From Heterobasidion occidentale (lineage: Eukaryota; Basidiomycota; Agaricomycetes; Russulales; Bondarzewiaceae): DNA of 64,000 nt. The notes beneath the pieces were generated by a model, which saw nothing but the letters and a program-made list of their open reading frames with translations, made no database searches and had not been told where the DNA came from. A program made the position numbers and the translations under genes. Below are positions 23,484 to 36,246 of the stretch, in pieces. The stretch's first letter is position 1. Every line of letters begins with the position of its first letter. The DNA is taken from the NCBI GenBank assembly GCA_039111635.1, contig JBCAQO010000014.1:2046001-2110000 (forward strand). Direction: 5' to 3'.

Positions 23484-25631
23484 TCAAGAAAAAGTGTGCT
23501 CAACCTCTGTTTGCTTAATGAGGGCAAGAGCTTCTTCCGACCGCGGAATAAACATGCATTTGAATGGCTTCGGCCGACTACAGAGGTGGGAGTGAGGACG
23601 TTCAGCAACGATCTTGTTCAACGCATGCCTATCTTTACGTACCTCACTATGGCAGTTGTGAATTCCATGGCCGGCTCTATCATGTTGCCGTGCTGATCCT
23701 TGGCTTTAACAACATTGTAGACAGTCAAAATGGACGCGATCGTAAGCCATAAATTGCTCAATGCGAGCCAACGTCCAGGGCAGACGCTATGAAGAGCATC
23801 AGTCTTGAGACTTCATCGTGGCAGGGAACACATACCGACGTCCGAAGCCAAAGCCAATGAGAGGCAGATCGTTGATCCCCAGCTCAGCATTCCTCTTCAT
23901 ATCTTCGAATCGTTCTGGCTTGAACTTGAGACTATCCGGATACTTCCGTTCGTCATGGAGCATGGCCCTAGTAGACAGACCAGGATTCGATCAGCTGGCG
24001 AGTCACGCTCAGTCGCGTCAACATGAAGTTTACCAGACATTCGGTTGGATTGTGGTACCCTTCGGAATCCAGTATCCTTCGTAGATATCGTCTTGCACGG
24101 TAGCATGAGAGACAGACAAGGGTGTGACTGGGTTCCAGCGTAGGGCTTCCCATATGATGCAGCTCACAAACGGGAGCTTGTCTCGATCGTTGATAGTCGG
24201 TAGGCGATCAGTGCCGACCACATGGTCTATCTCTGCCTGAGCCTTGCGTTGTATATCCGGGTCCAGCGTCACAGCCAGGAGGAAAGTTAAAGTCGAGGCT
24301 ACTGTCTGATTGGCTATTAGACAATGCAACCATGTTATAATCGCAAGAGGCCCACTGTGTCGGCACCCGCTAGAAAGTAAACAAAGATCGGTCAGCGCAG
24401 TCTAGTACATAAGTGGCCAAAGAGCGTCACTGCACCTAAATAAGATACGGCAGCTACACCTTGAATCATTTTGGCGTCGACTTCTTCACCTGAATTGTAA
24501 GACTTCTCAAGCTCCGTCGTAGTCACACATGGCACGGCAGTCCCAGACTTCTGTAGTATGGTAACGTCTGAGATTGTTACTCCCTCTTCGAAAAATAAAT
24601 CGCTCTTACCACCCTTTCTCTGACCATATCAAAAGGCCGTTCGAGCATCGCTTGCGACAACTTGCGCCACTCATAAGCTTTCTTCTTAAATCCGGCACCA
24701 GGAAACCAGATGGGAACATATTTCACTGTGTGAACAAGCCACAATGAACTTAGCACGAAATTCCAGGCAGCCTCCACTTACGAATTGGCAGATAGTCGAC
24801 CATGTAAGTCCCATATATACTCGCGTGATTCAAAGTGAGTGATGCGTTCTCGGCCAAGGTGACATAGATGTCGCCCTTCTCAGCGATGTCGTGACCGTAT
24901 GAGATCTTCATCACGAGCGCTGCCGCATTTCTACAAGAAGAAATATCCATTAGCTAAAGGGCAATCAAGTCTACTTGTGGACACTGCACCTGCGAAGATG
25001 CTGTTCGAAATCATTTGGTGTATGATTCAGATGGCGAAGCAGAGTCTGGACTCCCTTGGCTGAGATCGGCTCGTACTTTTGTGTAACGCGTGAATGGAAA
25101 TGTTTCTGAAAAAGACCTCGATATCTTCTCCAAGTATCTCCGTATTTCATACCAACGAACGACCAACTCCAGCCCATCCTTGACAGACTTTAGAAATAGT
25201 GGCTTTGAGCTATTGTGAAACTTACAGGTCCATTGTCATCGCTTGGATAGGCCTCGAAGAATATATAGCACTACGCTTGTCAAGGAGATCATCCGCGATC
25301 TTGGCTGAGTTGATGATGAGGACCGGATCCCCATAAGCGCGATAGAAGATCAAGTCGCCTGAGATTGAACGAGAGTCAGGCAAAAATATCTTCACAATAG
25401 ACAAGAGTGAAAATTACCATGTATTTTTCCCCATTGTGTGAACCTATGCCAAGGGGCTATCTCAGGGATATCAGGGGAGCCCAAGCCAAACCATGACGGT
25501 TTAGGGCCGGGCGGTGTAGGAGGCCTACCAAACCCTCGCGGCCTGCGACCCACGAGGCCAAGAACGGCCAGAACCAAAGCAGCTACAGTCGCAACAGTGA
25601 CGAGTCCAAGTTCTAGGGCCGAGATCAGCAT
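23484..25631 (-). CDS. Cytochrome P450, tandem copy 2
   Basis: Start ATG at 25631: MLISALELGLVTVATVAALV forms the anchor and PPTPPGPKPSWFGLG the hinge. It has the same exon order as copy 1: GDLIFYRAYGDPVLIINSAK, MGWSWSFVGMKYGDTWRRYR, NAAALVMKISYGHDI, YVPIWFPGAGFKKKAYEWRKL, AGADT (about 24355-24372), ExxR as EALR, GYWIPKGTTIQPNVW and heme loop FGFGRR/VCPGRW (23853 down to about 23775). The last exon ends LALIKQTEVEHTFS with TGA at 23484-23486. The GYWIPKGTTIQPNVW block is identical to copy 1, so the duplication is recent or under strong constraint. No break was found. A TATA box lies at 25693-25699. Confidence 0.88.
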
Positions 25632-25692
25632 GGTGCACTCAAACACAGGCAATAGGAGCTGCTGAAAGGATAGACCTTTCAACAGAAGGAAT

Positions 25693-25699
25693 CTTTATA
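25693..25699 (-). promoter_or_regulatory. TATA box of P450 copy 2
   Basis: TATAAAG on the minus strand, 62 bp upstream of the ATG at 25631. Confidence 0.6.
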
Positions 25700-26806
25700 A
25701 GCTCCTTCATATCCCGATATCGAACGGGAAGTTCGCAAGGATCTATAGCTTTCTTATCCTTTGCAGAAGCATCACAAGGTGGCCATGCTGAGAAAGCTTG
25801 GGGTTGGCAGTGAGCGTATACCGCAACCAAGAGAATGAGTTAGTAATTGTTTGCAAACTGAGAAGATTCGATGTCGAAGTCTTATTCACGATGCTGCCAT
25901 CGAAGGTCTCAGCTCTTCAGCATGTGGACATTTTTGCTGATAGATAGCTAGACGATTTTAGACAGAATCGCTCGCGCGTCTTCTCCTGGGCTGTCATCCT
26001 GTGTAATGTCTCAGTCAGCCTGCAACTCGCTGATAGAAACTTGAACATACAAGGCCCACAGCGACCCACGTCTGTCTTCGCAGACTATAAAGGAGACTTC
26101 CATGTAAGCCAGTCTATGTCACCCGGAGTGCATCTATCTCTTCTTCCTCCATGCAGGCTGGCGGCAGTCTCCGCGCCTCAAAGCCCCATTTATACGCTCT
26201 GATCATGCGCAAAAAGTACAGAAATAGAACCGAGGGGAGAAGTCGGAGAAATCGTGCCTATCGAATTGAGGAGGCCCAGCAACGGAGGGTTGATCAATCA
26301 CCTAAGATATTCGGGTTTTCTAGTTTGACTCTAACAGATTCTAGGATAACGATCTTGGCTCCCGGTATTGGTGATCGTCGACCCAAGCTCCGTCTACAGT
26401 GCTTGCCATTGGTGTCATCTCTGGGAAAGAATGAGAAACAAGACAGTACAGATCACGTTCAACATGGTTGTGTGAGCACGTCTAACGTTGCCTGTAGTGA
26501 GGCCCAGCGGAGATGCAGGGCCGCGAAGACCATTCCGTGCGTGGAAAACACCAACACATTTCAGGCTGGCGTCGTCGGGGGCGAAAAGTTTCGTCTTATT
26601 AAGTCATGATCTTCAATGTCGTCGACATCTGAGTATAGCGTGTCCCAGAAGATCAAAGATCTTCATCTTCCTCAGCTCGAAAACGACAATGCAAATTTGC
26701 ATAGTATACAGTGATACGCCTCAAGTTTTCAAAGCTGACAGCAAGTTAGTACAGACTCAAGCCTAGTGGACAAAATTTTGAGATACAACGGCCCTTCAAA
26801 ATGTTT
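25700..26806. other. Inter-P450 spacer 2-3
   Basis: About 1.1 kb. A 152-codon plus-strand frame (26151-26609) has no recognisable domain or start context. Nothing is called. Confidence 0.5.
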
Positions 26807-28942
26807 CTATTCGTCAATTGTTTGCTTGATGAGAACGAGAGCTGCGTCGGAACGCGCAGTGAACGAGCATTTGAATGGCTTCGGCCGACTGCGATGTGCA
26901 TGCAAGTAAGCGAGGATCTCAAGAGGTTGCCTGGGGCTACTTGCCTTACTGATTCAGTCGTGAATTCTATCGCTGGCTCAATCACCCTTCCGTTGTCATC
27001 CTTGACTTTGACAACGTTGTAGACGGCCAAGATGGACGCGATTGTAATCCATATATTATCTAAGGCAAGCCAACGGCCAGGACAGACGCTACCAAGAGCC
27101 TGTCAGCCTCCTGCTATCATCACACAATGATGAGGTGATAAACATACCGACGTCCAAAGCCAAAGCCAATAATGGGCGGCTCGTTGATACCGAGTTCAGC
27201 ATTCTTTTTCAAGTCCTCATACCGATCTGGTTCGAATCGAAAACTATCCGGATACTTGCTTTCGTCGTGGAACATGGCCCTGAGAAGACCGCAGTCATTA
27301 AATCAACCACCACTGCCGACAAAGTTCGACTGGAACAGGTCAAGATAAAGCTCACCAAACATTGGGCTGGATGGTGGTCCCCTTTGGAATCAGATAACCC
27401 TGATAGATGTCATCCTGCACTGTCGCATGAGGCACAGATAGAGGAGTGACCGGGTTCCAACGCAGGGCTTCCCACATAATACGAGTCACAAATGGTAGTT
27501 GGTCTCGATCGTCAAAGGTTGGAAGGCGGTCAGTACCGACAACACGGTTGATTTCTGCCTGAGCCTTGTGTTGGATGTCCGGGTTGAGCGTCATAGCAAG
27601 GAGGAACGTTAGAATAGCGGCGACCGTCTGAGTCAACCATCAGACTTAAGGTAGCTCAGCATGATTATAACATCAGAGCTTACGGTGTCAGCGCCGGCTG
27701 AGGATGTACGCAGGTCAGCGAGTTCTTCGGATGAGCCAGTATAGGCATGACACTGTACCTGCATAGGAGATCGCGGCTATGCCTTGAATCATTTTGACGT
27801 CTGTTTTGGTCACTGAATTAAAAGATCGCTCGAGCTCTGTCACTGCAACACATGGGACCGCGGTCCCAGACTCCTGCAAGCATGACCTCTATGAGAGCTA
27901 TACAATCTGTCAAGACCGAAGTGCTTGCCATCCTTTGTTTGACCATCTCAAAGGGCCGTTCAAGCATCGCTTGTGACAATTTATGCCATTCAAAAGCTTT
28001 CCTTTTGAATCCAGCACCTGGAAACCAGGTGGGGACATGCTTTACTACGTCACAAATTTCAGGATGAAGGTGGCACGGGCAGGTCAAATGTCGGACGCAC
28101 GAATTGGCAGATAGTCGACCAAGTAAGTCCCATATATGCCAGCGTGGGTCAAGGACCACATGGCTTTCTCGGCCAAAGTAACATATGCATCACCGTCTTC
28201 TGCGACATCGTGACCATATGAAATTTTCATGACGAGGGCTGCGGCATTCCTACAAAAATCGAATCCATGAGCTAGGTATTATAATGATTAAGAAGACAGT
28301 ACTTCACCGGCGCAGGTGGTGCTCAAATTCATTCGGCGCACGATGCAAGTTGCGGAGAAGGGTCTGGACTCCCTTCACTTCAATCGGCTCGTAATTAGGT
28401 GTAGCGCGGGAGTGAAAATGCTTTTGAAAGAGGCCCCGGTATCGCCTCCAAGTATTACCATATCTCATCCCAGCGAGGGACCACGTCCAACCCATCCTAA
28501 AATTAAGTCAGATAATGAACCGCGGAAGGGACAGACGGTTTACAGTTCCCTCGTCATGGTTCGAACTGGCCTTGAAGAATAGATAGCGCCGCGCTTGTCG
28601 AGAAGATCGTCTGCGATCTTGGCCGAGTTGATAATGAGAATGGGACCTCCGTAAGCACGATAGAATATCATATCGCCTAGAATTGAAGAAGGATCGGTGT
28701 CAAGTGAATGTATTGTTGAATGAGCGTGACTCCTGACCGTACATGTTCCCCCATTCCATGTAAGTCCGCCATGGAGATATTCTAGGAATATCAGGTCGAC
28801 CCAGGCCGAACCATGAGGATTTGGGACCAGGCGGAGTGGGGGGCCTGCTGGACCGGCGAATCAAAATGCCAAGAAAGGCCAGCAAGAGAGCAAGTACTGT
28901 CGCAGCACCAGCAAATCCGAATTCTAAGTCCCCGTTGAACAT
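26807..28942 (-). CDS. Cytochrome P450, tandem copy 3
   Basis: Start ATG at 28942 (MFNGDLEFGFAGAATVLALL anchor, then PPTPPGPKSSWFGLGRPDIP). Landmarks in order are GDMIFYRAYGGPILIINSAK, MGWTWSLAGMRYGNTWRRYR, AGADT (about 27683-27697), ExxR as EALR, GYLIPKGTTIQPNVW and heme loop FGFGRR/VCPGRW (about 27165 down to 27075), split by an intron as in the other copies. The last exon reads SRPKPFKCSFTARSDAALVL and ends KQTIDE with TAG at 26807-26809. Copies 2 and 3 look closest to each other. All landmarks are intact. A TATA box lies at 28999-29005. Confidence 0.88.
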
Positions 28943-28998
28943 GATTCTGTAGATGACGATAGGGAAATGCTGGGAAGAGAAAGTCCACACAGTGGAGC

Positions 28999-29005
28999 TT
29001 TTATA
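28999..29005 (-). promoter_or_regulatory. TATA box of P450 copy 3
   Basis: TATAAAA on the minus strand, 57 bp upstream of the ATG at 28942. Confidence 0.6.
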
Positions 29006-30782
29006 AACCTCTTCGACTTGCATTCCCCGGTCGTGCGCGGGGTTCACAAAGATTACCCATCCTATGACTTAGTTCAGGTAGGCATGAGAACATCGCCCTA
29101 CCAGGATAGGCAACTGACGGTCACGACTTTGGTGAGAGCACGACAAAAGTCCGGCTTCGAGGAAGCTGCAGAGGTCAGTTGAGCGCATGTCCACGATGGC
29201 GAGATTGTATAATACACAGAGTCTGAGAAGTTAAGGTTGAATGTTGTCATACTTGCTGATATTACATACAGAGATATGTTCAAGTTTGGATGCACACGCC
29301 ACGAGGCGACTTGCGAGCATCTTCAATTGAGGGAACCACGTAATGGACTGATTTCCAATACGTGTCCGTTGATTCACAGTCATGGTAGTCTCGACTGTGT
29401 GGGGATCCTGAAGGCAAACAAGCATCAGCGCTAATGGATATTTGCCTATTATTAGAGAACAGCAACCTCCGTTTGAACGCTGGCGACTACCTCCATGCCT
29501 GAGAACCCCTTTTTTGGAAAGCGCGGACTTCGGCATGGTCAACACAAAGCAAGGGAAGGTGACGACAGCTATAGGGTTCTATGGGCCAGAACCCATCTCA
29601 CGAGACTGCATTGTGCCGCCCACAGCTAACCTGTCGGTTCGAGCTTCCGACTTGCTGTAAGTGGTTTCGGACGCAAACACAGTCTATTTCTGTATTCACA
29701 GTGTTCCTAAGCTGCCATTACCAAGTGCCAGTTAGAGGGTCAAGTTCAAGTCGTGGAAACTATACCGTTCAGTGCTTGCAACGCGGAAGAATGACATCAT
29801 CTCTCTCAAATGTGCAGGTATTTTTAATTGTCTCTCGTTCTTCGTAGTGGTTCTAGGGATAGCAAAAGATTGGTGATAATATAAGACATGCAAGGAAATG
29901 CATCAGACGCACCTTCAAAATTCTGTATGTGGACATGTGTCGATCGACATCGATGCTGAGGTCTCCATCAAGTCACAGTCTGCAGAGATTATCCATGGAA
30001 TTATTGAGACAGAAATTGATGATGCTGGTCATCAACGCGGTATGAGTTTGTGACTAGCAGCCTCGGCAATGGCACCAAACTTAACCACACTTCACCAAAC
30101 ATCGTTTAACGAGGGTGACGAAGACAAGTCATTGCCAATATCATCGCCAAAAACACAGCGGCCACTCCTCGGCCACTGCATGAATCGACATGCCCATTGT
30201 CTACAAGATCACCCGCAAAATGAATCCAGCCTGTACTGGATGTGACCACCGCGTCGACCTCACTCGCATTCAAAATTGAAAGCCCCCGCGGCATCTTTCG
30301 TCAACAAGATAAATCGATTCATTGTCAATGCCAGCAAAAGCAAGGACTGCCCTCGGCCCCTCGCAGACGTGCTATTGTCTAAATGCTCAATCAGAAGGAC
30401 AGAAGTGCTTCTAAACTGATGAGTGTTCTTCTTGCTGTCGGGATCGATTGCTGTGCGTCTGGCCATAGTGAGCATATACCTTTCCGTGCCGTTTACAAGC
30501 TTTTTACTCATGAAATATTTTATCAACCTCACTAAGGGGGTGTATTCATATCAGTTAACCTTCGCTTGAAGCAGCTCTTGCCAAACTATCAACGCGTCAG
30601 CCGGCCCCAGATAATGGCACGATGGTAGATAGTACGACCCTTATGACTATTACAGTTGAAGCGAGCGAAAGATCCCTAAGTCATCGATACTTGACTCAGA
30701 GTTACATGGTTGGGGGACTTATGATACAAGGAGAAAATGAAGAAAGCCTGCGAGGAGATCGTCGATGAGGAAACACGGCGCT
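29006..30782. other. Inter-P450 spacer 3-4
   Basis: About 1.8 kb, the longest spacer in the array. Minus-strand frames at 30106-30532 have no motif. There are no terminal repeats or transposase remnants that I can recognise. Confidence 0.5.
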
Positions 30783-32920
30783 TCAGTTGAGACTTTGTTG
30801 CTCTTCCGTTTGTCTGATAAGCGCGAGGGCCGCCTCTGAGCGAGGGACGAGTGAGCATTTGAACGGTTGGGGACGACTGGAGCACTCATCAGATTCAATT
30901 CAACTTCTGGTAAACCATCCCAGAGCGCACCTGACAGAACCAATAGTGACGTCGATATCTTGCTCAATGATGTTCCCTTCTGGGTCCTTAGGTTTCGCAA
31001 TGGTGAAAACGGCAAGAATTGATGCCATCGTGATCCAGAGGTGGTCCAAGGCCACCCAGCGACCGGGACAGACACTACGCATTACACATCAGTCACTCTC
31101 CGCCGACCAACAGGCACGGGCTACTACGCACCGACGCCCAAATCCGAAGGCAATATGAGGAAGCTCGTTTATTCCTGATTGAGCATTCCTCTGCGGTTCT
31201 GCGAAACGTTCAGGCATAAATTTGAATGCATCTGGATACTTCTCCTCGTCGTGAAGCATACCCCTTCGAAGCGACCCGACATGATTTTCAGCAGGAAAGA
31301 ATGCAAGAATCCTAGACAAATGAAGACTGACCAGACATTCGGGAGAATCGCGGTACCTTTGGGAATCCAATATCCCTCATATATATCATCCTGAATTGGG
31401 GCATGAGGGACAGCCATCGGAGCAACTGGACTCCAACGAAGACATTCCCAGAGCAGACAGTTCACGAACGGAAGGTTGCCCCTATCCTTGAATGTAGGAA
31501 GGTGGTCAGTGCCGACAACAGCGTCAATTTCTGCCTGAGCCTTGCGCTGAATGTCGGGGTGGGTCATCATGGCGAGGAAGAACGACAACGCTCCGGCTGC
31601 CATCTGAAATGTATCAAGCTCCAGTTCAATTCAGTTTGCGCCGAGAGAACACTTACTGTGTCAGCCCCGGCTAGGTCAGGTTCAGAGTCAGAGTGTGTTC
31701 AGAAAGAGTTATCTACAGTCCTACCTGCGTAAAAAATAGCCGCGATGCATTGGATCATCGTAACATCGATTTCCTTCACTGGAGACTTCTCAAGCTCTAA
31801 TGAAGTGACACATGGAGTTGCAGTCCCAGTTTCCTAAAAGAACGGTATCAGTTGACTCCAAAGTGTGTGGTGCGTCAAAGCGCCTGTACCATTCTCCGTT
31901 TGACCATTTCGAATGGTTGCTCGCGCATTGCTTTCAAATCCGCTCGCCACTCATATGCTTGCCTCTTGAATCCGGCACCTGGGAACCAGCTAGGAATATG
32001 CCTCACTGAAAGCGTAGCAACGATCAGAACGTATATTTTGACCATGATTTGATTGGGCTCACAGAATGGCAGATAGTCTACGAGGTATGTCCCGTGTACG
32101 CCGACTTTGATCAAGCTGGACATACCTTTCTTTGCCAAGGAGACATAGAGATCATCCTCTTCTGTGATGTCATGCCCATATGATATCTTCATGGCGAGCG
32201 CCGATGCACTCCTACAATGAGATTGACAGTAAGTTGTCAAAAGAACTTACAGGACAGGCGTTGAGTGAGCTATATACCTTTGCAGGTAATGCTCGAAATT
32301 ATCAGGATTGCGGCTTAGATTACGGAGGAGTGTGTGCGCCTCCCTGATTTGGATCGGCTCATAACGAGGAGCTGCACGTGAATGAAAATATTTCTGGAAC
32401 AGTGCTCGATGCTTTCTCCAGTCGCTTCCGTATTTCATCGCCGCAAACGACCAGTCCCAGCCCATTCTTGACATAATATTGAGGGCATGGCTCGAGGAAG
32501 ACACAGAAGCAACTCACAACTTCGCAATCATCGTCCGCATTGGTCTTGAGGAATAGATGGCCCCACGCTTCTCCAGTAAGTCATCGGCAACTTTCGCCGA
32601 GTTGATTATCAGCAGAGGCTCCCCTGGAGTGTATTGGTACACAAGATCGCCTGCAAAACAAGTTGAGGCGAGATGTGAGCCGCAACAGCGCGCGCTGGTT
32701 GAGAGAAAACTCTACCGTAAGTATTCCGCCATTCGGCGTAAGTGCGCCAAGGGGGTGTAATTGGCATCAAAGATCGCCCGAAGCCAAAAAAAGAAGACTT
32801 GGGACCAGGGGGAAGAGGGGGACGGCGCACTCTGCGAGCTAAGATGGAGAGCAAGGCCAAGAGCAGAGCGGCCACACTAGCAAGGACAAGAGTTGTATGT
32901 CCTTGATCTCTGTGTGACAT
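30783..32920 (-). CDS. Cytochrome P450, tandem copy 4 (most diverged of the array)
   Basis: Start ATG at 32920 (MSHRDQGHTTLVLASVAALL anchor, then PPLPPGPKSSFFGFG). Landmarks are GDLVYQYTPGEPLLIINSAK, MGWDWSFAAMKYGSDWRKHR, SASALAMKISYGHDI, AGADT (about 31662-31676), ExxR as ECLR, YWIPKGTAILPNVW and heme loop FGFGRR/VCPGRW (about 31145 down to 31060). The last exon ends LALIRQTEEQQSLN with TGA at 30783-30785. It differs from copies 1-3 at the B-C region (YQYTPGEP instead of FYR-YG-P) and has APIQDD in place of ATVQDD, so its substrate may differ. No frame break was found. The upstream element is TTTAAAAG near 32975 rather than a standard TATA box. Confidence 0.87.
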
Positions 32921-34011
32921 TGTGTGTCAGACGAAGAGGGTGTTTGTCGGTAGTTGCACGGGCGGACGAGGCTCTTTTAAAGTGATGTTAGACATGCATC
33001 CTCCGATACCGCGGTGACATCGTGCAGATTCGCCCACAGAAGAACCTCTCCAGGCCTACATGAGGTCAGTGTCACTTCCGAGTTGGGTAAACGATGCACA
33101 CACATTTCATGAAAAGGGCTGAGAACGAAGATTTTAAGAAGCCTTCGATTGCGATTTCGAGTCCGAGCATGCGATGGGATTGATCAAGATCAAGAGGCTC
33201 TATCCTGTTTAGCCAGGAGTGTTACTACGCCGATGCGACATTGCATGCGGACCGGGCTAGTAGGATCTTCGACATGAGGACTTGCGCGAGTATCGTGACA
33301 TCGAAAGCAGAATAGCCATTGAGAATCTATTTTAGGCCTTGCGGGCCTGGTCATCTGATAGGGATTCAACATTGCCTGTCACTAGGATTCTCCCTTATCA
33401 AGGGTTTCGATGCATGCCATACCATCGTCTACTGTTAGAATGAGGACTGTTAGGCGAAACTGGCCTGTCCCCAGAAGGTTGGTGTGTACTGTCCTGGACA
33501 TGGTAAGCGGTACAGTGCCCACTGATGCCCAGAACGCCTTGCGGCTCATCAGATCGGGCTTCACCCAATGGCCACATGGATTTGCGAGGGAACTGACAGC
33601 AACCTTCAGAGCCCATCTGCTCTCGTTGTTGTACTCACCGATCTGCCCGGAGGACGTTATTCAACTTGATCATAATGGAGATGAACAACGACATAGGGGC
33701 ATAGATTGAAAATCACGTCGTGTATCTGCACAAACTTGTGATATCCATGCACATACTATGCCGCAGAAATTAGTCCGCTATAAGCTGACGAGGCTGCACA
33801 GCAGAAAGCTTTGAGGACCCTGATGAGATGAAAGCTAATAATGGCATGATTGATAGACGTTTATGCTCTGCGCTTAATATACATTTTTTTCGCACGGTAT
33901 TCTTGAGTAGCGAGATATTGAATCATAAAATGTTGACATACGTATGAATTATGAAGATAGCACTAGAGATTCTTCATGATTGGTATTCTAAATCAATCCA
34001 CCGGGGCTGGC
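32921..34011. other. Spacer between P450 copy 4 and pectin methylesterase
   Basis: About 1.1 kb without a supportable gene. A 99-codon plus-strand frame (33410-33709) has no motif. Confidence 0.5.
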
Positions 34012-35765
34012 CTAAAAATACTTTTTGATCGTAAAATCCTTAGCTTCAGCCGAAGAAAGGATGTGTTCTAGAGAAATGCGTGCGGTCGTGTTGCCTCCAG
34101 GTCCTATTTCATTTTGAAAAATGGTGAGCTATCTTTGACGTGAATATCGCAAGGAAGGCGCACCGGTCGATTTGTACTCAGCGTAATAAGTGGTGTTCGC
34201 AATCACCGGACTATGGATCATGTTCACATGGCTGAATATATCAATGTGGAAGGCTTACCGGGCACTGCTGAACGGCGTCCATCCTGCAGGCCGGATGCTT
34301 TGATCCATGAATGTCCGGAGGTAGACTGTTGTTGCAAGATCGTTCCACGGACGTCCTATGAGTTCGCAACAGCGGGGTTACCGTGGTGCTCTCGACTACA
34401 GAAACAGATGTATTCCATACCAAGGTAGCATTGGCCATCAGTCACTGTCGTTGCATTCGCATCTGGAGACTGCACGCGGGGAGGACAATCCAAAGTAAGC
34501 GACTGGTGCGTAGAAGCATCTAAATACAACTCGCCCTGATGATACGAGAGTCTGAAATGTAGGCGCCGTACCGATTTCCGGGCGCATCGGTCAAGTTTGT
34601 CCCCTTCCAAGCAACGACCCCGCCTCCACAAGCACGATTCGCCAATGTGACATTCTGAAACCATCTGCACATACAGACAGTGAAATAATATCAGCACAAG
34701 GGGATCGCAGAATGTGAGACAAGAGGGCAGTATCCAAACCCACGCAGTTCCAAAACCAAAGAGATCTACCAAGAAAACCAAGCTCTCAGCACCATATACT
34801 ACTTAAAAATTGATATGAAAGGATGACGATACACACAATCCGTCTGTCCGAAGATAATGCTGTCCACAACATACGTGCTTGCGTTGCGCCCAGTGTACCA
34901 CGTGTCTTGATAGCTCGAGAAGGTACACCCGTAGAATGAAGCGTTGGCATAAGAGATGTCAGTGACCAACGCCTGAGAAATTGCATAATTGGCCTGTCGC
35001 CATATACGAGTGGAAGTCGGCCATTGAGTTCAATTTGGGTAAATAAAGCGGCAATCGCTCACAGCACGATTCTCAAAGTTGATGTTATATGCCTTGAAAT
35101 CGATGTTGCCAAAAAGAGGTTGGAGGGGAGCGCCAGTTGGACCTGCGCCGATGAGCGATGCATTGTACGACGGCGCAACAAGGAGAACAGCAGTTTGTGC
35201 GTCGTCGGTGAGCTCTGCGGTGATATACCTGTTATCCCAAATATGTACCAAATTACGCGTCGTTGCGTTCGTGGACCGGTCGAACGCGGTGCTTGCATCA
35301 AGTTGTCCCTGTATCATGATCGTATTATAATTTTAGCTCCACGTCGCAATGGTCTCTGGTAAAGTTTTGGAGTAGACGCACGAGGAGTGTGAGCGCGCCT
35401 TTGCGCGTAACATTGACAGTTTCGTGATATTCTCCAGCCCCAATCAATATCACAGCATCGCCCTCCTCTGGCCTGTCACCCCGGTGCCGCGCTAAGGCGT
35501 CAACTAAAAAACCTGAGAATACCGAGTTAAGCACTTACAGCGATGCTACAGCTTCCTGTACTCCCTGGAATTGGGCCCGAGTATCGTTCCCTGAAACAAA
35601 CAGTGTCCCAGATGGACAGCCGATCAAGGGGTGAACACGCTCAGGTTTCTGGAGCTGACAAGTCAGGAAACGAGCAGACAGCGCATGTACGGCGGGAAGC
35701 CACAAGACGCTCTGCAGCGCCGTGATGATCGCAAGCAGGATATGCATCACCTCACGACTTTGCAT
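34012..35765 (-). CDS. Secreted pectin methylesterase (carbohydrate esterase family 8)
   Basis: Start ATG at 35765; an alternative start is MHILL six codons later. A signal peptide (ILLAIITALQSVLWLPAVHA) is followed by FVSGNDTRAQFQGVQEAVASL, then ILIGAGEYHETVNV, which is the family GxYxE motif. Conserved exons then give LFGNIDFKAYNINFENRA, CTFSSYQDTWYTG with the catalytic Gln and Asp, FGQTDYLFGFGTAWFQNVT with the nucleophile Asp, and CYLGRPWND with the active-site Arg. The C-terminus reads TTYYAEYKSTG and SLEHILSSAEAKDFTIKKYF, with TAG at 34012-34014. At least eight short introns interrupt it; the one inside GTAWFQ uses donor GTGGGT. The enzyme removes methyl esters from pectin outside the cell and makes it accessible to pectinases. 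It is divergent from the syntaxin gene, with 481 bp between starts. Confidence 0.9.
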
Positions 35766-36246
35766 GCAGATCCCCGCACTTTTATTTCGCCAGCAGAATG
35801 TCAGAAACTCTTGCGTGACCAGTCATCATCCTCGTCCTCGATGAAGAGACGGCCCGCCCAATCCGCCTCCGTGCTTGCCGTCGACGGATTTAAATAGAGA
35901 GCAGCTGTCACGAGGCAAGTTCATGAGCTGGATCTGTAGTCGATTGCCGCGGACGGATGATGTAGACGTAGATATAGGACACCAGTGCGTGTTATTGAGA
36001 GCCAAATCAAAATCGCCAAACCTTGGAGGCTGAAGCGCTGAAGGCATATACGGTGCTTCAGGCTGAGAGAGTTTGTCGGAGTTGTGATGCCGGAATTTAC
36101 CGGAGGCAGTTGGCAAGTGTGTGGGAGACCACGTGGACACTGCGGACAGCGGTGGAAATGCCTTGCTCACCGTTCTCAGCAACAACAACGAACGTCCACC
36201 TCCTGCAGGACCCCATAACTTCACCTGCTGAACACTATATACCGCC
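35766..36246. promoter_or_regulatory. Shared divergent promoter region, pectinesterase / syntaxin
   Basis: 481 bp between two start codons facing away from each other. A TATA-like AAATAAAA on the minus strand lies near 35783. I see no other clear element. Confidence 0.45.

Noticed and set aside
26151..26609. 152-codon plus-strand frame between P450 copies 2 and 3
   Set aside because: No start context, no motif and no matching exons; composition like the surrounding spacer.
19653..32920. Idea that the P450 array is a full secondary-metabolite cluster
   Set aside because: No terpene synthase, polyketide synthase, peptide synthetase, prenyltransferase, transporter or regulator lies in or beside it; it is better explained as a tandem gene expansion.
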